Positions 45,416 through 55,087 of a DNA stretch of 64,000 nt are shown here, piece after piece. Source of the DNA: JBBITI01 sp963735055 (GTDB lineage Bacteria > Chloroflexota > Dehalococcoidia > Dehalococcoidales > UBA2162); contig CAVTJN010000007.1 of the NCBI GenBank assembly GCA_963735055.1, forward strand, positions 213,906 through 277,905, read 5' to 3'. The position numbers and the translations under genes were made by a program. The notes under the pieces were generated by a model that saw only the letters and a list, made by a program, of their open reading frames with translations, did not search any database and was not told the DNA's origin. The number at the start of each line of letters is the position of its first letter. Position 1 is the first letter of the stretch.

Positions 45416-45546
45416 CCTTTGACTCGACTGATGCTCGACTGGATCATGACTTGATGTCCTGCCAGCATTCTACCTGACTCTGTTCCACAATTGTGCCGAA
45501 CGGCGGCCATACTCCGAAGTGTCTGCACACGATTCCCGCTCAGACC

Positions 45547-46278
45547 CTAGAGTTGGTACTCTTTGATATCGGCTGAAACCTCAAACCGGCCTTCAGTAAC
45601 TACCCGCAACTCCTCGGGGTTCCATCCAGGGGCGACTTCCAGAAGGACAAGGCCTTGTTTGGCCCCCTTGGGGCCTTTCACTTCGAAGACCGCCAAGTCG
45701 GTGATGATGAAATCGACGTACCCTGAAGCGCCGGTCAGAGGATAATGGAGCTTCTCGACAATCTTGGCTTTGCCATATTTGTCGAGGTGAGTAATAGCCA
45801 CAATACACCGTTTGGGACCGACGACGATGTCGAAGCCGCCGCCCATCGATATTCCCGGGTTCTTGACAGGGTATTCGAATGCCCAGTTGGCCAAGTCCCC
45901 TTTTTCAGATACCTCGAAACCACCGACCACGGAAGTATCGATATGCTTGCCGCGAAGCATGTTGAAGGACTCGCCCATATCGAAGACCGCCATTCCGGGT
46001 TTCTCCCGCACGTGGCGGATATTTGCGTCGATCACAGTCGGATCGATGTCTTCCCACTCATCCAGACCGATTGCCGGACCGTAGCCCAGAATCCCTGGCT
46101 CGCCGTGGTAGAAGATGTCAATCGAGGGGTCCATGTAGTTGCCGGCAAGAATCGGGAGACCCTTGCCGAGGTTAGCAATATCACCATCTTTGAACTCCTT
46201 GGCGATACGCATGCCGATGGTTGTCTCTTCTAGTTTGGTTGCGTTGTATTTCTTAACCAGATCCTCTCGTTTCGTCAT
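45547..46278 (-). CDS. CoA-transferase subunit B
   Basis: A 243-aa family I CoA-transferase beta subunit. FYHGEPGILGYGPA holds the catalytic glutamate (GEPG in place of the more common SENG). GGGFDIVVGPKRCIVAITHL and FIITDLAVFEV are typical of acetate/3-oxoacid CoA-transferases. GAGGTG lies before the ATG. Forms a heteromer with the next gene upstream, 20 bp away. Last gene of the long minus-strand catabolic array. Confidence 0.9.
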   Translation of the reverse strand: MTKREDLVKKYNATKLEETTIGMRIAKEFKDGDIANLGKGLPILAGNYMDPSIDIFYHGEPGILGYGPAIGLDEWEDIDPTVIDANIRHVREKPGMAVFDMGESFNMLRGKHIDTSVVGGFEVSEKGDLANWAFEYPVKNPGISMGGGFDIVVGPKRCIVAITHLDKYGKAKIVEKLHYPLTGASGYVDFIITDLAVFEVKGPKGAKQGLVLLEVAPGWNPEELRVVTEGRFEVSADIKEYQL

Positions 46279-46298
46279 CGCAGTTCACCTCAAGTTGA

Positions 46299-47141
46299 CT
46301 ATTGCCGTTTGCCCGTCAGTCCCTGGAATTTTGACGGGGCTGCTCCCAATGCCATCCTTGCCGCCATGCGACCACCGGGTCCAAAGTTCTGCCTCTTCAG
46401 CACCTCCATCCATTCGAAGCTCCCTTTCTCACCCCGGGGCACTTTGACCACGCGGTCGACATATATGTGCGGCGTGTGGATGAAGTCCGGGTCGAGCTCT
46501 CCCGGTTCAACGATTTCGAGGACCTCTGCAATGGTGATCTTTGCCGCCCTGGCGATGAGCGGATTGAGGACCCGCTGCATGCGGTGATAGACTAGATTGC
46601 CCAGCTTGTCTGCCTTCCATGCCTTGACGAAAGCGAAATCGGGCTGAAGAGGTTTTTCGATAAGGTATTGTCTGCCCTCTAAGACCACTTTCTCGCAGTA
46701 CTCCTCCAGGTACGTACCGACTCCTACCGGGGTCAGAATGCCGCCGTAGCCGCTGGCCGCGGCTTCCAGCCTGGTGCACAGGTTCCCGTACGGCACCGGT
46801 ATTATCTCCGTATTCTTGGTAGCCTGTCTGTACTCTTCAGCAAACTCCATGGCGGCGGCAGACACGTTGCTGTTGAATCCGGTCAATATCTTTTTGATCT
46901 TTCCCGGCTGCAAAATGCAATCGATTATCATCGAGGTCGGCAGGGTCGATACTCCGTGCGTGGGCTGACGGCAATGCGCCATCAAGGTGACAATGGTCAA
47001 GCCCTTGACGTCTTTGCGGGTCAGTGCCTCCCAGAGGTTCATAGCCAGGCACTGCGTCCCGAACGTGGAGTCGGCAATAGTTGCCCCGTCGAAGATGTCG
47101 CCAATCGCGGCGTCGAAGCTTTCGTAGATCTTATTCTTCAA
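46299..47141 (-). CDS. CoA-transferase subunit A
   Basis: A 280-aa alpha subunit: GATIADSTFGTQCLAMNLWE, a region corresponding to the GxGG CoA-binding loop (SGYGGILTPVGVGTYLEE), and FAFVKAWKADKLGNLVYH. TTG start behind GGGGGAGGG. With subunit B it should activate a small carboxylic acid by CoA exchange. It is longer than short alpha subunits such as AtoD and more like the glutaconate/3-oxoadipate type. Confidence 0.88.
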   Translation of the reverse strand: MKNKIYESFDAAIGDIFDGATIADSTFGTQCLAMNLWEALTRKDVKGLTIVTLMAHCRQPTHGVSTLPTSMIIDCILQPGKIKKILTGFNSNVSAAAMEFAEEYRQATKNTEIIPVPYGNLCTRLEAAASGYGGILTPVGVGTYLEEYCEKVVLEGRQYLIEKPLQPDFAFVKAWKADKLGNLVYHRMQRVLNPLIARAAKITIAEVLEIVEPGELDPDFIHTPHIYVDRVVKVPRGEKGSFEWMEVLKRQNFGPGGRMAARMALGAAPSKFQGLTGKRQ

Positions 47142-47396
47142 GTAAGCTCAGCCCTCCCCCTTTTTCATGCTTTTCGCTCGAATAGTCGTGGTTACATAGC
47201 GTTTTCGCCACCCGTTGATATACCCCGACGAACACTCGGCCGCCACCGGTTTTCCTCGAGGTAGGGAACGGAACCTGTTGTTGGGGCGGTGCGATTGTAC
47301 TGACACGGCATGCAAACCGCTCGCGGCAAGCCACATGCCGCTGTACCTCCAGGATGTATTCGTGCCACCCTCGGTCATTTCTAGACGAGCAGAACT

Positions 47397-48290
47397 CTAG
47401 TCGGACCGCGTCACTTTAACGCGCGACAATTGCTCCAGAGCCTTTACCAGAGCCTGGGTGCCGCTGTCGCTCTCGGCAGCGGGCAAAGAGCAGAACATCT
47501 GCTGAATAACGCTGGTCGCTGGAAGCGGCGCCTCGCAGCGCGCCGCCGCTTCCATGACGAGTTTCAGATCCTTCTTGATAAGCCCCACCTTGAATCCCGG
47601 CCGGAAATCTCGGGCTATCATACGCGGGCCCAAGTTGGCGAATTGCCAGGAGCCGGCGGCCCCGCCTTTTATCGCATCAATAGCGCTTGCCAGGTCGACT
47701 CCTTGCTTCTTGGCAAATACTAGTGCCTCTACGGCGGCATTCAGGTTTCCTGCTACAAGGATCTGATTCATGAGTTTGACTGTCTGACCCATACCACTGG
47801 GCCCGACGTGTACAATGCTCTTCCCCACTGCTTCAAGAATCGGCCGACAGCGTTCAAGCACGTCTCCGTCACCCCCAACCATGATGGACAGAGTGCCATC
47901 GATCGCTCCCTGTTCTCCTCCGCTTACCGGAGCGTCGAGCATATGGCATCGCTTTTGGCCGAGACGAAGCGCAATCTTTCGGGTTGCTTCCGGGGAGATG
48001 GTACTCATGTCGATCACTACGGAGCCCGGTTTGATGCCTTCGATCACACCATCTCCGCCAAGAATGATACTTTCCACGTCTGGAGTATCGGAGACAATCG
48101 AGATGATTACCGTGCTTGTTGACGCCACCTCCATGGGTGAAGCCGCCGCCCGGGCACCCCCATTTACAGCTCTTTGCACCTTGGATGGGGTGCGGTTAAA
48201 CACGCATATGTCGAACCCCGCCTTGACCAGGTTCAGCACCATGGGAATGCCCATGGTGCCCAAGCCGATGAAGCCAACTTGTTCTGCCAC
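47397..48290 (-). CDS. garR: Tartronate semialdehyde reductase / 3-hydroxyisobutyrate dehydrogenase family
   Basis: A 297-aa beta-hydroxyacid dehydrogenase: NAD loop VGFIGLGTMGIPMVLNLVKA, substrate site DAPVSGGEQGAIDGTLSIMV, catalytic lysine region GSGMGQTVKLMNQ-like (GPSGMGQTVKLMNQILVAG) and a distal lysine in GLIKKDLKLVMEAA. The GTG at 48290 with AAAAGGAGG ahead is preferred to the frame start at 48323. Directly follows the Gcl-like gene, as garR/glxR often does, so reduction of tartronate semialdehyde to glycerate is likely. Confidence 0.85.
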   Translation of the reverse strand: MAEQVGFIGLGTMGIPMVLNLVKAGFDICVFNRTPSKVQRAVNGGARAAASPMEVASTSTVIISIVSDTPDVESIILGGDGVIEGIKPGSVVIDMSTISPEATRKIALRLGQKRCHMLDAPVSGGEQGAIDGTLSIMVGGDGDVLERCRPILEAVGKSIVHVGPSGMGQTVKLMNQILVAGNLNAAVEALVFAKKQGVDLASAIDAIKGGAAGSWQFANLGPRMIARDFRPGFKVGLIKKDLKLVMEAAARCEAPLPATSVIQQMFCSLPAAESDSGTQALVKALEQLSRVKVTRSD

Positions 48291-48329
48291 CTGCAGCCTC
48301 CTTTTGTCGTTCGGAATCGTCAACGGCGG

Positions 48330-50045
48330 CTAGCGTAACACCACAGCCGGCGGTCTCTCCGCGGCCGGTAACGGTTCATATTCGATGATATTGTCTATGG
48401 ACGTTCCCATAGAGGCATCGGTGTCTCTCTCAACGATGATTTCTACGATGGATGGTCGTCCGGATTCGACTGCCCTTTGAAGAGCAGGTTTGATATCTTC
48501 GGGCGTTTCCACTCTCTGCCCGTAGGCGCCATAGGCTTCGGCAAACTTGACGAAGTCAAGAAGATGGTCCTGATACCAGGTTTCGACTTCAAAGTTCATG
48601 TTGTAGCCGTATTTCTCGCTTTGCCTAATGAGGCTGAGGTAGCCGTTGTTGACGACTATAACCACGATGGGCAAGTCATACATGACTGCCATCGCCAGTT
48701 CCTCCCCGCAAAAACCGAAACCGTAGTCTCCAACGACGTTCACTACCGTGTTGCGAGGATTGGCTACCTTGGCGCCGATAGCTGCAGGCAAGTCCCATCC
48801 TAGCGGGCCGGCACCACCAGGGAGGATGTAATGGCGAGGCTTGAAAATCTTCTGGAATTGGGACGACCATATCTGGTTAAGGCCGATGCAGGTCACGAAA
48901 ATGGTGTCTTCATCAAAGAAGTCATTGATCTCCTTGAATACCCTCTGTGGCTTTATGGGCATCTGGTCGAAATCCAGCCTGCGCTCCAACTGCTCGCGGA
49001 TCTCTGGCAAGACTCGCTCCCTTGCCGAAGACTCTCGTGGTCCGATCTTTTGGGCTTCTTCGCAAAAGGCCGTAAGCGCCAACTTGGCATCCGCGACAAT
49101 CCCGAGATCGGTAGGAAGAATCCTGCCGATTTGGGTCGGCTCGATATCGACGTGTACGAATTTCCTTCCGCGGGTATAGACATCCAAGGCGCCAGTATGG
49201 CGATCGGAAAAGCGACAGCCGATTCCAAGCACTAAGTCCGAATCCAGAAAGATTTGGTTGCCACAACGAGTGTTGCATTGGATTCCTACCTGCCCCGCAT
49301 AAAGCGGATGATCAGGCCTCATGCCGCCTTTGCCCATCACGGTAGTGACGACAGGGACGGAAAGACGTTCAGCCAGTTCGACGAATTCATTGCACGCGTC
49401 CGCAAGGATAACCCCTCCGCCCAACAGCAAGACTGGACGCTTTGCCTGGAGGAGCATCTCCAAAGCCTTCCTGATCTTCTTCCGATTGGGAGCCGGCTTG
49501 AGTATCTCCAGCGGCGAATCCAGATCTGGGTCATATTCGATCTCACCGCGCTGGACGTCCAGCGGCAAGTCGATCAGGACCGGTCCCGGCCTTCCTTCCT
49601 GTGCTATTCGGAACGCTTCACGAAAGACCCACGGAACTTGTTCAGATTCCTTCACGCAGTAGCTCTTCTTTGTCACGGGCTTTACAATCTCGGCGATGTC
49701 GACTGCTTGGAAAGCGTCCTTACCCAGTTGAGCGCGAACATTCTGTCCTGTGATGGCGACAAGGGGTATCGAGTCGACTTTGGCAGCATACAGACCGGTG
49801 ACCATGTTCGTGCCGGCCGGTCCTGAGGTGCCACAAAAGACTCCGACTTTTCCAGTCACTCTGGCATAACCGTCGGCTTCATGGGATGCGCCCTCTTCAT
49901 GACGAGCCAGATAATGCCTTATCTTCGACGATTGTTTGAGTGCACTGTAAAAGGGCAAGATTCCGGCCCCCGGTATGCCAAATATAACCTCCACACCCTC
50001 GTTTTCGAGAATGCGTACAGCCGCTTCGGTTGCCTTCATTTTCAC
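48330..50045 (-). CDS. gcl: Glyoxylate carboligase-like ThDP enzyme with a restored active-site glutamate
   Basis: A 571-aa ThDP enzyme close to E. coli Gcl along its length: GTSGPAGTNMVTGLYAAKVD, VDIAEIVKPVTKKSYCV, HVDIEPTQIGRILPTDLGIV, and the C-terminal ASMGTSIDNIIEYEPL. Gcl joins two glyoxylates to tartronate semialdehyde and CO2. Gcl is known for Val51 in place of the canonical ThDP glutamate; here the aligned residue is Glu50 (ARHEEGASH). ThDP-Mg motif GDYGFGFCGEE through VVNNG is intact. GTG at 50045 (7 nt after GGAGG) is chosen over ATG at 50039. Next gene is a tartronate semialdehyde reductase. Confidence 0.82.
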   Translation of the reverse strand: MKMKATEAAVRILENEGVEVIFGIPGAGILPFYSALKQSSKIRHYLARHEEGASHEADGYARVTGKVGVFCGTSGPAGTNMVTGLYAAKVDSIPLVAITGQNVRAQLGKDAFQAVDIAEIVKPVTKKSYCVKESEQVPWVFREAFRIAQEGRPGPVLIDLPLDVQRGEIEYDPDLDSPLEILKPAPNRKKIRKALEMLLQAKRPVLLLGGGVILADACNEFVELAERLSVPVVTTVMGKGGMRPDHPLYAGQVGIQCNTRCGNQIFLDSDLVLGIGCRFSDRHTGALDVYTRGRKFVHVDIEPTQIGRILPTDLGIVADAKLALTAFCEEAQKIGPRESSARERVLPEIREQLERRLDFDQMPIKPQRVFKEINDFFDEDTIFVTCIGLNQIWSSQFQKIFKPRHYILPGGAGPLGWDLPAAIGAKVANPRNTVVNVVGDYGFGFCGEELAMAVMYDLPIVVIVVNNGYLSLIRQSEKYGYNMNFEVETWYQDHLLDFVKFAEAYGAYGQRVETPEDIKPALQRAVESGRPSIVEIIVERDTDASMGTSIDNIIEYEPLPAAERPPAVVLR

Positions 50046-50407
50046 CTTAGTTCCTCCTTTTGATTCCCGCTCAGACGTCACCCAAATAGTATTGAGATCA
50101 TCCGGTCGACGGCTCGCCATCTGAACTCAATTGGTCTGGTCGCAGAGGTTTGATCAATATGCCCCGAAGACCGTCAACGACCAAATAGGTGACCAGCGTC
50201 TGCCCAAGTCGCTCACATGTTGGCTATAGATGAGCCCTGAAAGGCCGGCGCCTAACGTGGTGACCGGGAGCACAACACGGCAAGTGCGTTCGATGACCCT
50301 CCAAGGCGGCTTCCGTATCGGGTCTGTCGGTCGGCTGCAAGACGAACGCTGTTTCGAACATCCAGGGAATCCTTCTGCTAGTCGGCATGCCGTGTCCCTG
50401 AGAACTG
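50046..50407. other. 362-bp gap in the minus-strand array
   Basis: Only unconvincing frames occur on either strand, none with a recognisable motif or ribosome site. I see no clear promoter or hairpin. Confidence 0.4.
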
Positions 50408-52057
50408 TCACCGGCCCAGTCGTTCCTGGTAAGTCGAGATCTCCAGCTCTTCCTTGCAGAAGAATTCGAGGAGTGCGGCTTGCCCCGACTCGGTAGCTTT
50501 CTTCGCTCTCTGCAGCGCCGGGATGATTTCCGCTGGCTGTGTCACTTTCTCGGAGTAGCCGCCGAGGGCTGCCGCGACCTTGGCATACTCGCCACTTTGC
50601 CGGTTCAACGAATATCGCTGAGAGGCGACCGGATTTGACCGGTCGTAACCTCCGAGGAGATTATCGTTCTTCAGGACTACCAGGATCGGTATCTTCTCCC
50701 TCACTGCGGTCTCGAAGTCCATCCCCACCATGCCGAATGCGGCATTGCCCATGTAGGCCACGCACGTCTTTTCCGGCCTGGCCAGCTTTGCGCCCATGGT
50801 AAAACCCAATGAGCCGCCCAGTGTGGTGGCCTTTCCCCACCCGATATACCCGCCCGGCGTGGGGCATTCCCAGAACGGGAGCAAGGTGTCCCTCGGGTAG
50901 CCGGCGTCGTGGGTGATTATCGTCTGCTTGGGATCAAGTACCTTCTTCATGTCGTTGATGAGGCGATACGGATTGATGGGCGTCTCGTCAGAAGTCAGCC
51001 TCGGAGCCCATTCCTTGAGCCACTCGTCTTTGACTGCCGCGACCTCTTCAGCCACCGAACCATCTTTCTTGCCTGACCTGCCTAACTGTGCCTTGGCTTC
51101 GTCCACGAGTTGCCTGAGAACCAGTTTGGCATCCCCGATGATGGCATGTTCCAGTGGATAGTCTTTGCTGAGATCGCGCTCGTCAATTGTTGACTGTATG
51201 ACTGTCTTGCCATCCGGAATGGGCGTGGTGAACCCCTCCTTTGTACAGCTTGAGCCGATGGCGAAAACGAGGTCGGCTTTCTTCAGGAAGTGCATCACGG
51301 CCTTGGGCCGCGTACGGCCGCCGGCGCCGAGTGCCAGGGGATGGTCCTCGGGAAACCCGCTCTTGCCCGACATCGTGGTGAAAACCGGGATCTGCAGCAG
51401 TTCGGCGAATTCGCGTAGTTCATTCCATGCCTGGGCAAAGAGGACCCCCTGACCGGAACGAATGATGGGGTTCTTGGCTGCCATTAATGCCTTGACCACG
51501 GCTTTGACATCGGCCGGGTCACCGGCGCTCCGGGTAGCTTTTACCGGTTTGTACTGGAAGGCAGCGTCGGGTAACTCCTCCGTAGCGACGTCGCCTGGAA
51601 TCTCAAGAAGCACGGGGCCTGGCCGTCCCGTCCGGAGTAAGACGAAAGCCCGACGCATCATCTCCGGGACCCGGTCGGCGAAGTTGATCATATCTGCCCA
51701 CTTGGTGATTTCCTGGTAGTTGTTAACGGCAATGAAGGTTGGGGGCAGCAGACGCCGTCTTGCCGCTCCGCCGGGCAGCGCCAGAATTGGGACCGAATCG
51801 CTGAAGGCCTGTGCGATCCCGGAAAAGGAATTCTCCACGCCGGGCCCGTTCTGCATGGCGCAAACTCCGATGCGCTGGGCGAACGAGGCCCTGGTGTAGC
51901 CGTCGGCTATGCCGACGCCTACGCGCTCGTTGCGCGACATTATCGGCCTGATGCTCTCCTTGGCGCACGCTTCGAACACTGAGTTCATCGGAAAACCACT
52001 GACGAACTCGACCCCTTCCATTTTCAGGATTTTGGCAATAGCGGTAACCCCTTGCAT
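50408..52057 (-). CDS. Thiamine-diphosphate-dependent enzyme, acetolactate synthase-like
   Basis: A 549-aa ThDP protein with three domains. The active-site Glu is present (MSRNERVGVGIADGYTRAS) and CAMQNGPGVENSFSGIAQAF is the acetolactate-synthase-like loop. In the ThDP-Mg motif the usual GDG is GNA (MGNAAFGMVGMDFE) with a later KNDN; loss of the Asp that binds Mg is unusual. The substrate may be a 2-oxoacid or an acyl-CoA. AAGGAGACAGC precedes the ATG. Flanked by CaiB-type CoA-transferase genes and the Gcl-like gene, so it may decarboxylate a CoA-activated acid. Confidence 0.82.
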   Translation of the reverse strand: MQGVTAIAKILKMEGVEFVSGFPMNSVFEACAKESIRPIMSRNERVGVGIADGYTRASFAQRIGVCAMQNGPGVENSFSGIAQAFSDSVPILALPGGAARRRLLPPTFIAVNNYQEITKWADMINFADRVPEMMRRAFVLLRTGRPGPVLLEIPGDVATEELPDAAFQYKPVKATRSAGDPADVKAVVKALMAAKNPIIRSGQGVLFAQAWNELREFAELLQIPVFTTMSGKSGFPEDHPLALGAGGRTRPKAVMHFLKKADLVFAIGSSCTKEGFTTPIPDGKTVIQSTIDERDLSKDYPLEHAIIGDAKLVLRQLVDEAKAQLGRSGKKDGSVAEEVAAVKDEWLKEWAPRLTSDETPINPYRLINDMKKVLDPKQTIITHDAGYPRDTLLPFWECPTPGGYIGWGKATTLGGSLGFTMGAKLARPEKTCVAYMGNAAFGMVGMDFETAVREKIPILVVLKNDNLLGGYDRSNPVASQRYSLNRQSGEYAKVAAALGGYSEKVTQPAEIIPALQRAKKATESGQAALLEFFCKEELEISTYQERLGR

Positions 52058-52108
52058 GCTGTCTCCTTCCTTTTCAACGTATTCGCGTCTATGCTCTGCC
52101 TCTGTTGG

Positions 52109-52333
52109 CTAGAATACTGAGTCGGATTGCCTCACCAAGAGCACCCGGGTCCAGGAGGATACCTGGCCCTCCCGTGCGGCTGGCTGAGACATCTCTTCTT
52201 GAACAGGACAAAGGCAATCCCCCAAAACGTGTTTACTCAGTCCGTTCACCTCAACCAGGTTCATTAGGCCGACTTCCTCTATCCGTGGTCCAGGAACGCC
52301 TTCGAGATTGAAGGCCTTTTCGATGCTCTGCAT
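52109..52333 (-). other. Unassigned 74-aa frame, possible gene relic
   Basis: In the 390-bp gap between the ThDP enzyme and the CaiB gene, MQSIEKAFNLEGVPGPRIEE and VGLMNLVEVNGLSKHVLGDC have a protein-like composition faintly reminiscent of the AOR C-terminus (compare IANVRQAFNFREG in the AOR here). It has no ribosome site. Could be a decayed fragment or chance. Confidence 0.25.
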
Positions 52334-52447
52334 ATCTGTTCAAGTTGTTGAACACGCTCTGCCCGTAATGAGCAGACCGACTCCAAACTCCATCCCGATC
52401 TGGTCCAGCCAATCCTCCCAGAACGGTCACAGACTACTCCTCGTGAC

Positions 52448-53647
52448 TCAGTCAATCACCTTGTTCTTCACCAATGCGTCATACTCAGCATCCGATATGC
52501 CCAGGATTCCTTTGAAGACGTATTGGTTATGCTCACCCAGCAACGGTGCTCGCCGTAGCTCACAGGACGACTTGGACATCAGGAAGTGCGTCCCTGAGGG
52601 GGCCAGATATCTGCCCACCACCGGGTGTTCCAACTCCCGCAAGAAGTGGCGATGCTCCAATTGTGCATCGCGTTCTACCTGGTCTTGGGCGGTCTGAACC
52701 ACCCCGGCAGCAACATCGGCCGCTTGCATCAGCGTCATTACCTCTTCTGCCGAGTGTTTGACCGTCCACTCGTTCACAAGGCGGTCTAGTTCGTCCTCAT
52801 TGTCTTTCCTTGCCAGCAATGTGTTGAACCTGGTGTCCTGTGCCAACCCTGGGTTGCCAATCACACGGCAGAAGCTTCTCCATTCCTCATCGGTGGACAC
52901 GGAAATAGCACACCACCTGTCGTCACCGCGGCACGGGTAGGCATTGTGAGGTACCGCGTACTCGCACTGGTTTCCCATCCTATTGGCGACTCGATGATTT
53001 ACCGTGTAGTCGAGAATGAGTGGCGCCAGAAACTGCATGCCGGACTCATTCTGCGACATATCAAGAAACAGCCCTTTGCCGGTCCGCCGCCGATAGTCGA
53101 GGGCAGCGAGAATGGCGATAATGTTGTAACAGGGAGCTATGTTATCGGTGTAGGCGCCCATCCAGGCCGGCGGCCGGTCGGGCCAGCCGCTGATATGATT
53201 GAACCCCGACAGAGCGGACAACTTGTGTCCGGAGGCGGCGTGGCTTGCGTACGGCCCCGTCTGCCCCTGCATGCACGTGCTCAGCATGATGAGGTCCGGT
53301 TTGATTCTGCTCAGGTCTTCGTATCCGAGCCCTTTCCTTGCCAGCGAGCCCCCAGCAAGATTCTCGACAACGATGTCGGATTTGGCCACGAGCCTTCTGG
53401 CCAATTCCAGTCCCTTGGGCGTGGCGAAGTTCAGTGTAACGCTCAGCTTGTTGGTGTTTTTCTGCAACTGACCAGTGGGAGCACCTACTACACCACCGAC
53501 TCCGCCCCCACCGCCCGCGAGTTGGCTCTTGGTGTCTATTTTGATGACCTCGGCGCCGCAATTGGAGAGGGCCTGGGTCGTGAGCGGACCGGTCTGATAC
53601 ACCGTGATATCGACCACCCTTATACCTTCCAGCAATTGTCTCGTCAC
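52448..53647 (-). CDS. CaiB/BaiF family (class III) CoA-transferase 1
   Basis: A 399-aa family III CoA-transferase: IRVVDITVYQTGPLTTQALS, AEVIKIDTKSQ, DIVVENLAGGSLARKGLGYE, GQTGPYASHAASGHK, and the catalytic Asp in GKGLFLDMSQNES. Transfers CoA between carboxylates through an enzyme-bound Asp anhydride. GTG start. A glycine-rich insertion (AGGGGGVGGVVGAP) in the N-terminal region replaces the usual PxGDxxR segment, so the donor may be unusual. Lies 28 bp after the second CaiB gene. Confidence 0.9.
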   Translation of the reverse strand: MTRQLLEGIRVVDITVYQTGPLTTQALSNCGAEVIKIDTKSQLAGGGGGVGGVVGAPTGQLQKNTNKLSVTLNFATPKGLELARRLVAKSDIVVENLAGGSLARKGLGYEDLSRIKPDLIMLSTCMQGQTGPYASHAASGHKLSALSGFNHISGWPDRPPAWMGAYTDNIAPCYNIIAILAALDYRRRTGKGLFLDMSQNESGMQFLAPLILDYTVNHRVANRMGNQCEYAVPHNAYPCRGDDRWCAISVSTDEEWRSFCRVIGNPGLAQDTRFNTLLARKDNEDELDRLVNEWTVKHSAEEVMTLMQAADVAAGVVQTAQDQVERDAQLEHRHFLRELEHPVVGRYLAPSGTHFLMSKSSCELRRAPLLGEHNQYVFKGILGISDAEYDALVKNKVID

Positions 53648-53675
53648 AGTGTCTACTCCTGTCGCTAGGCCATTA

Positions 53676-54953
53676 CTAGATAACGCCGCATTCCTTCAGC
53701 GCAACGAGCCTCTTCCTCGAGATACCCAACTCCTGCTCGTAGATCTCCTGATTGTGCTCGCCGATGAGAGGTGCGCGTCGCGATATCCTGAGCGGAGCTT
53801 GCGGTACACTGGCAAAAGCCCCGGGGTAGGTGATGGCCACGCCCAGTTCGGGGTGTTCTACGTGGGCCCAATACCCCCTGGCGGCGAGTTGAGGGTTGTC
53901 GAGCATATCCGCCGTTGTAGCCACCGGGTACAACATGACCTGGCGCTTCGCCGCCCCTTCCAGAAGCTCGGCCTTGGTATGCGCCATGAAGAACGTCGCT
54001 GTCGGCACCTCAATCAGGTCAAAGTGCTGTTGATATACCCTGCCAAAGTCCGGCCTGTTCCAGTCAAAGGTCTTCAGGAAGTCGCTGGTGTACCCTTCAC
54101 TCTCCATCCACTGGATTAGAGGCAGACTAGGCGAAAGCCGGCTGCTCCCTCCGTGCGTCCAAGACACATAGCCGTCCTTGCATCGCCATAGGCTTGTTGG
54201 GCGCCGCTCCGTGCTCTTGGGCTGGTCCCCTCGTTTCTGACCTACGGACCGCTCCCGGTTCCAGGCGGGATTGTCATGAATAGTGGAATGGACAGCAGAG
54301 TCGTGCACTGCGACATCGATCTGCTGCCCTTCCCCGGTTTCCCAGCGATGGTAGAGTGCCATAAGAGCACCCATGGCAGCGTCACAGCCGGCATGATAGT
54401 ATGCCTGTGAATGGTAGCTAATCTGGATAGGGGGGCGATCGAGATCGCCGTACGGAGACATGTCGCCCCCCATGGCCCAAGCCACTATGTCCGATGTCTT
54501 GTAGTCCTTGTAGGGACCAGTCTGCCCAAACGGAGAGATGGAAACAACAATGATCCGGCTGTTGATACTCTCGAGGGCCGAATATCCCAAGCCAAGGTTG
54601 TCCAGGTACCCAGGAGGGAACGACTCAATAACAAAGTCAGCGTCTGCGGCCAGTCTTCTGAGAATCTCCCTGCCATCGGCCGTCTCGATGTTGAGGGTTA
54701 TTCCTCGCTTGCTGGTATTGAGGGCAAACCAGAAAAGACTCCTTTCCGGGTGAGGGTCGTCGTGATAGAACGGACCTATCCGGCGTGCCGCGTCGCCACC
54801 CGGCGTCTCGATCTTGATGACGTCAGCACCCATGTCTCCAAGTATTTTGCCGCACAGGAGTCCCTTTTGGTCGGTCAGGTCCAGTACGCGATACGGGCCG
54901 AGTATCCCTGTTGCTTTCTCTCGCCCGTTTCCCGCCTTGGTCAGATCACCCAT
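53676..54953 (-). CDS. CaiB/BaiF family (class III) CoA-transferase 2
   Basis: A 425-aa family III CoA-transferase: YRVLDLTDQKGLLCGKILGD, ADVIKIETPGGDAARRIGPF, the STSKRGITLNIE-type block (NTSKRGITLNIETADGREIL), GQTGPYKDYKTSDIV, and catalytic Asp in GQQIDVAVHDSAV. ATG at 54953 behind GAGAGGT is preferred to TTG at 54974. The two CaiB genes may form a heteromer or act on successive intermediates. Confidence 0.9.
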   Translation of the reverse strand: MGDLTKAGNGREKATGILGPYRVLDLTDQKGLLCGKILGDMGADVIKIETPGGDAARRIGPFYHDDPHPERSLFWFALNTSKRGITLNIETADGREILRRLAADADFVIESFPPGYLDNLGLGYSALESINSRIIVVSISPFGQTGPYKDYKTSDIVAWAMGGDMSPYGDLDRPPIQISYHSQAYYHAGCDAAMGALMALYHRWETGEGQQIDVAVHDSAVHSTIHDNPAWNRERSVGQKRGDQPKSTERRPTSLWRCKDGYVSWTHGGSSRLSPSLPLIQWMESEGYTSDFLKTFDWNRPDFGRVYQQHFDLIEVPTATFFMAHTKAELLEGAAKRQVMLYPVATTADMLDNPQLAARGYWAHVEHPELGVAITYPGAFASVPQAPLRISRRAPLIGEHNQEIYEQELGISRKRLVALKECGVI

Positions 54954-55020
54954 CCAAGACCTCTCGTCGTCCAACTGATGTCCTCGCCCACAAAAGTGGT
55001 CGAACAGCGTTATCTGAAGA

Positions 55021-55062
55021 CTTCCCCGATCGACGTTTCCTGTGAAACATCGATCGGGGAAG
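55021..55062. terminator. Strong hairpin between the second selenoprotein gene and CaiB 2
   Basis: CTTCCCCGATCGA pairs exactly with TCGATCGGGGAAG; after one C/A mismatch GTTTC/GAAAC extends it around a CTGT loop. It begins 26 bp beyond the selenoprotein stop at 55088 and may end or stabilise that transcript. No T tract follows. Confidence 0.65.
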
Positions 55063-55087
55063 GACGTGGGGACACAAAGAGCGATTC

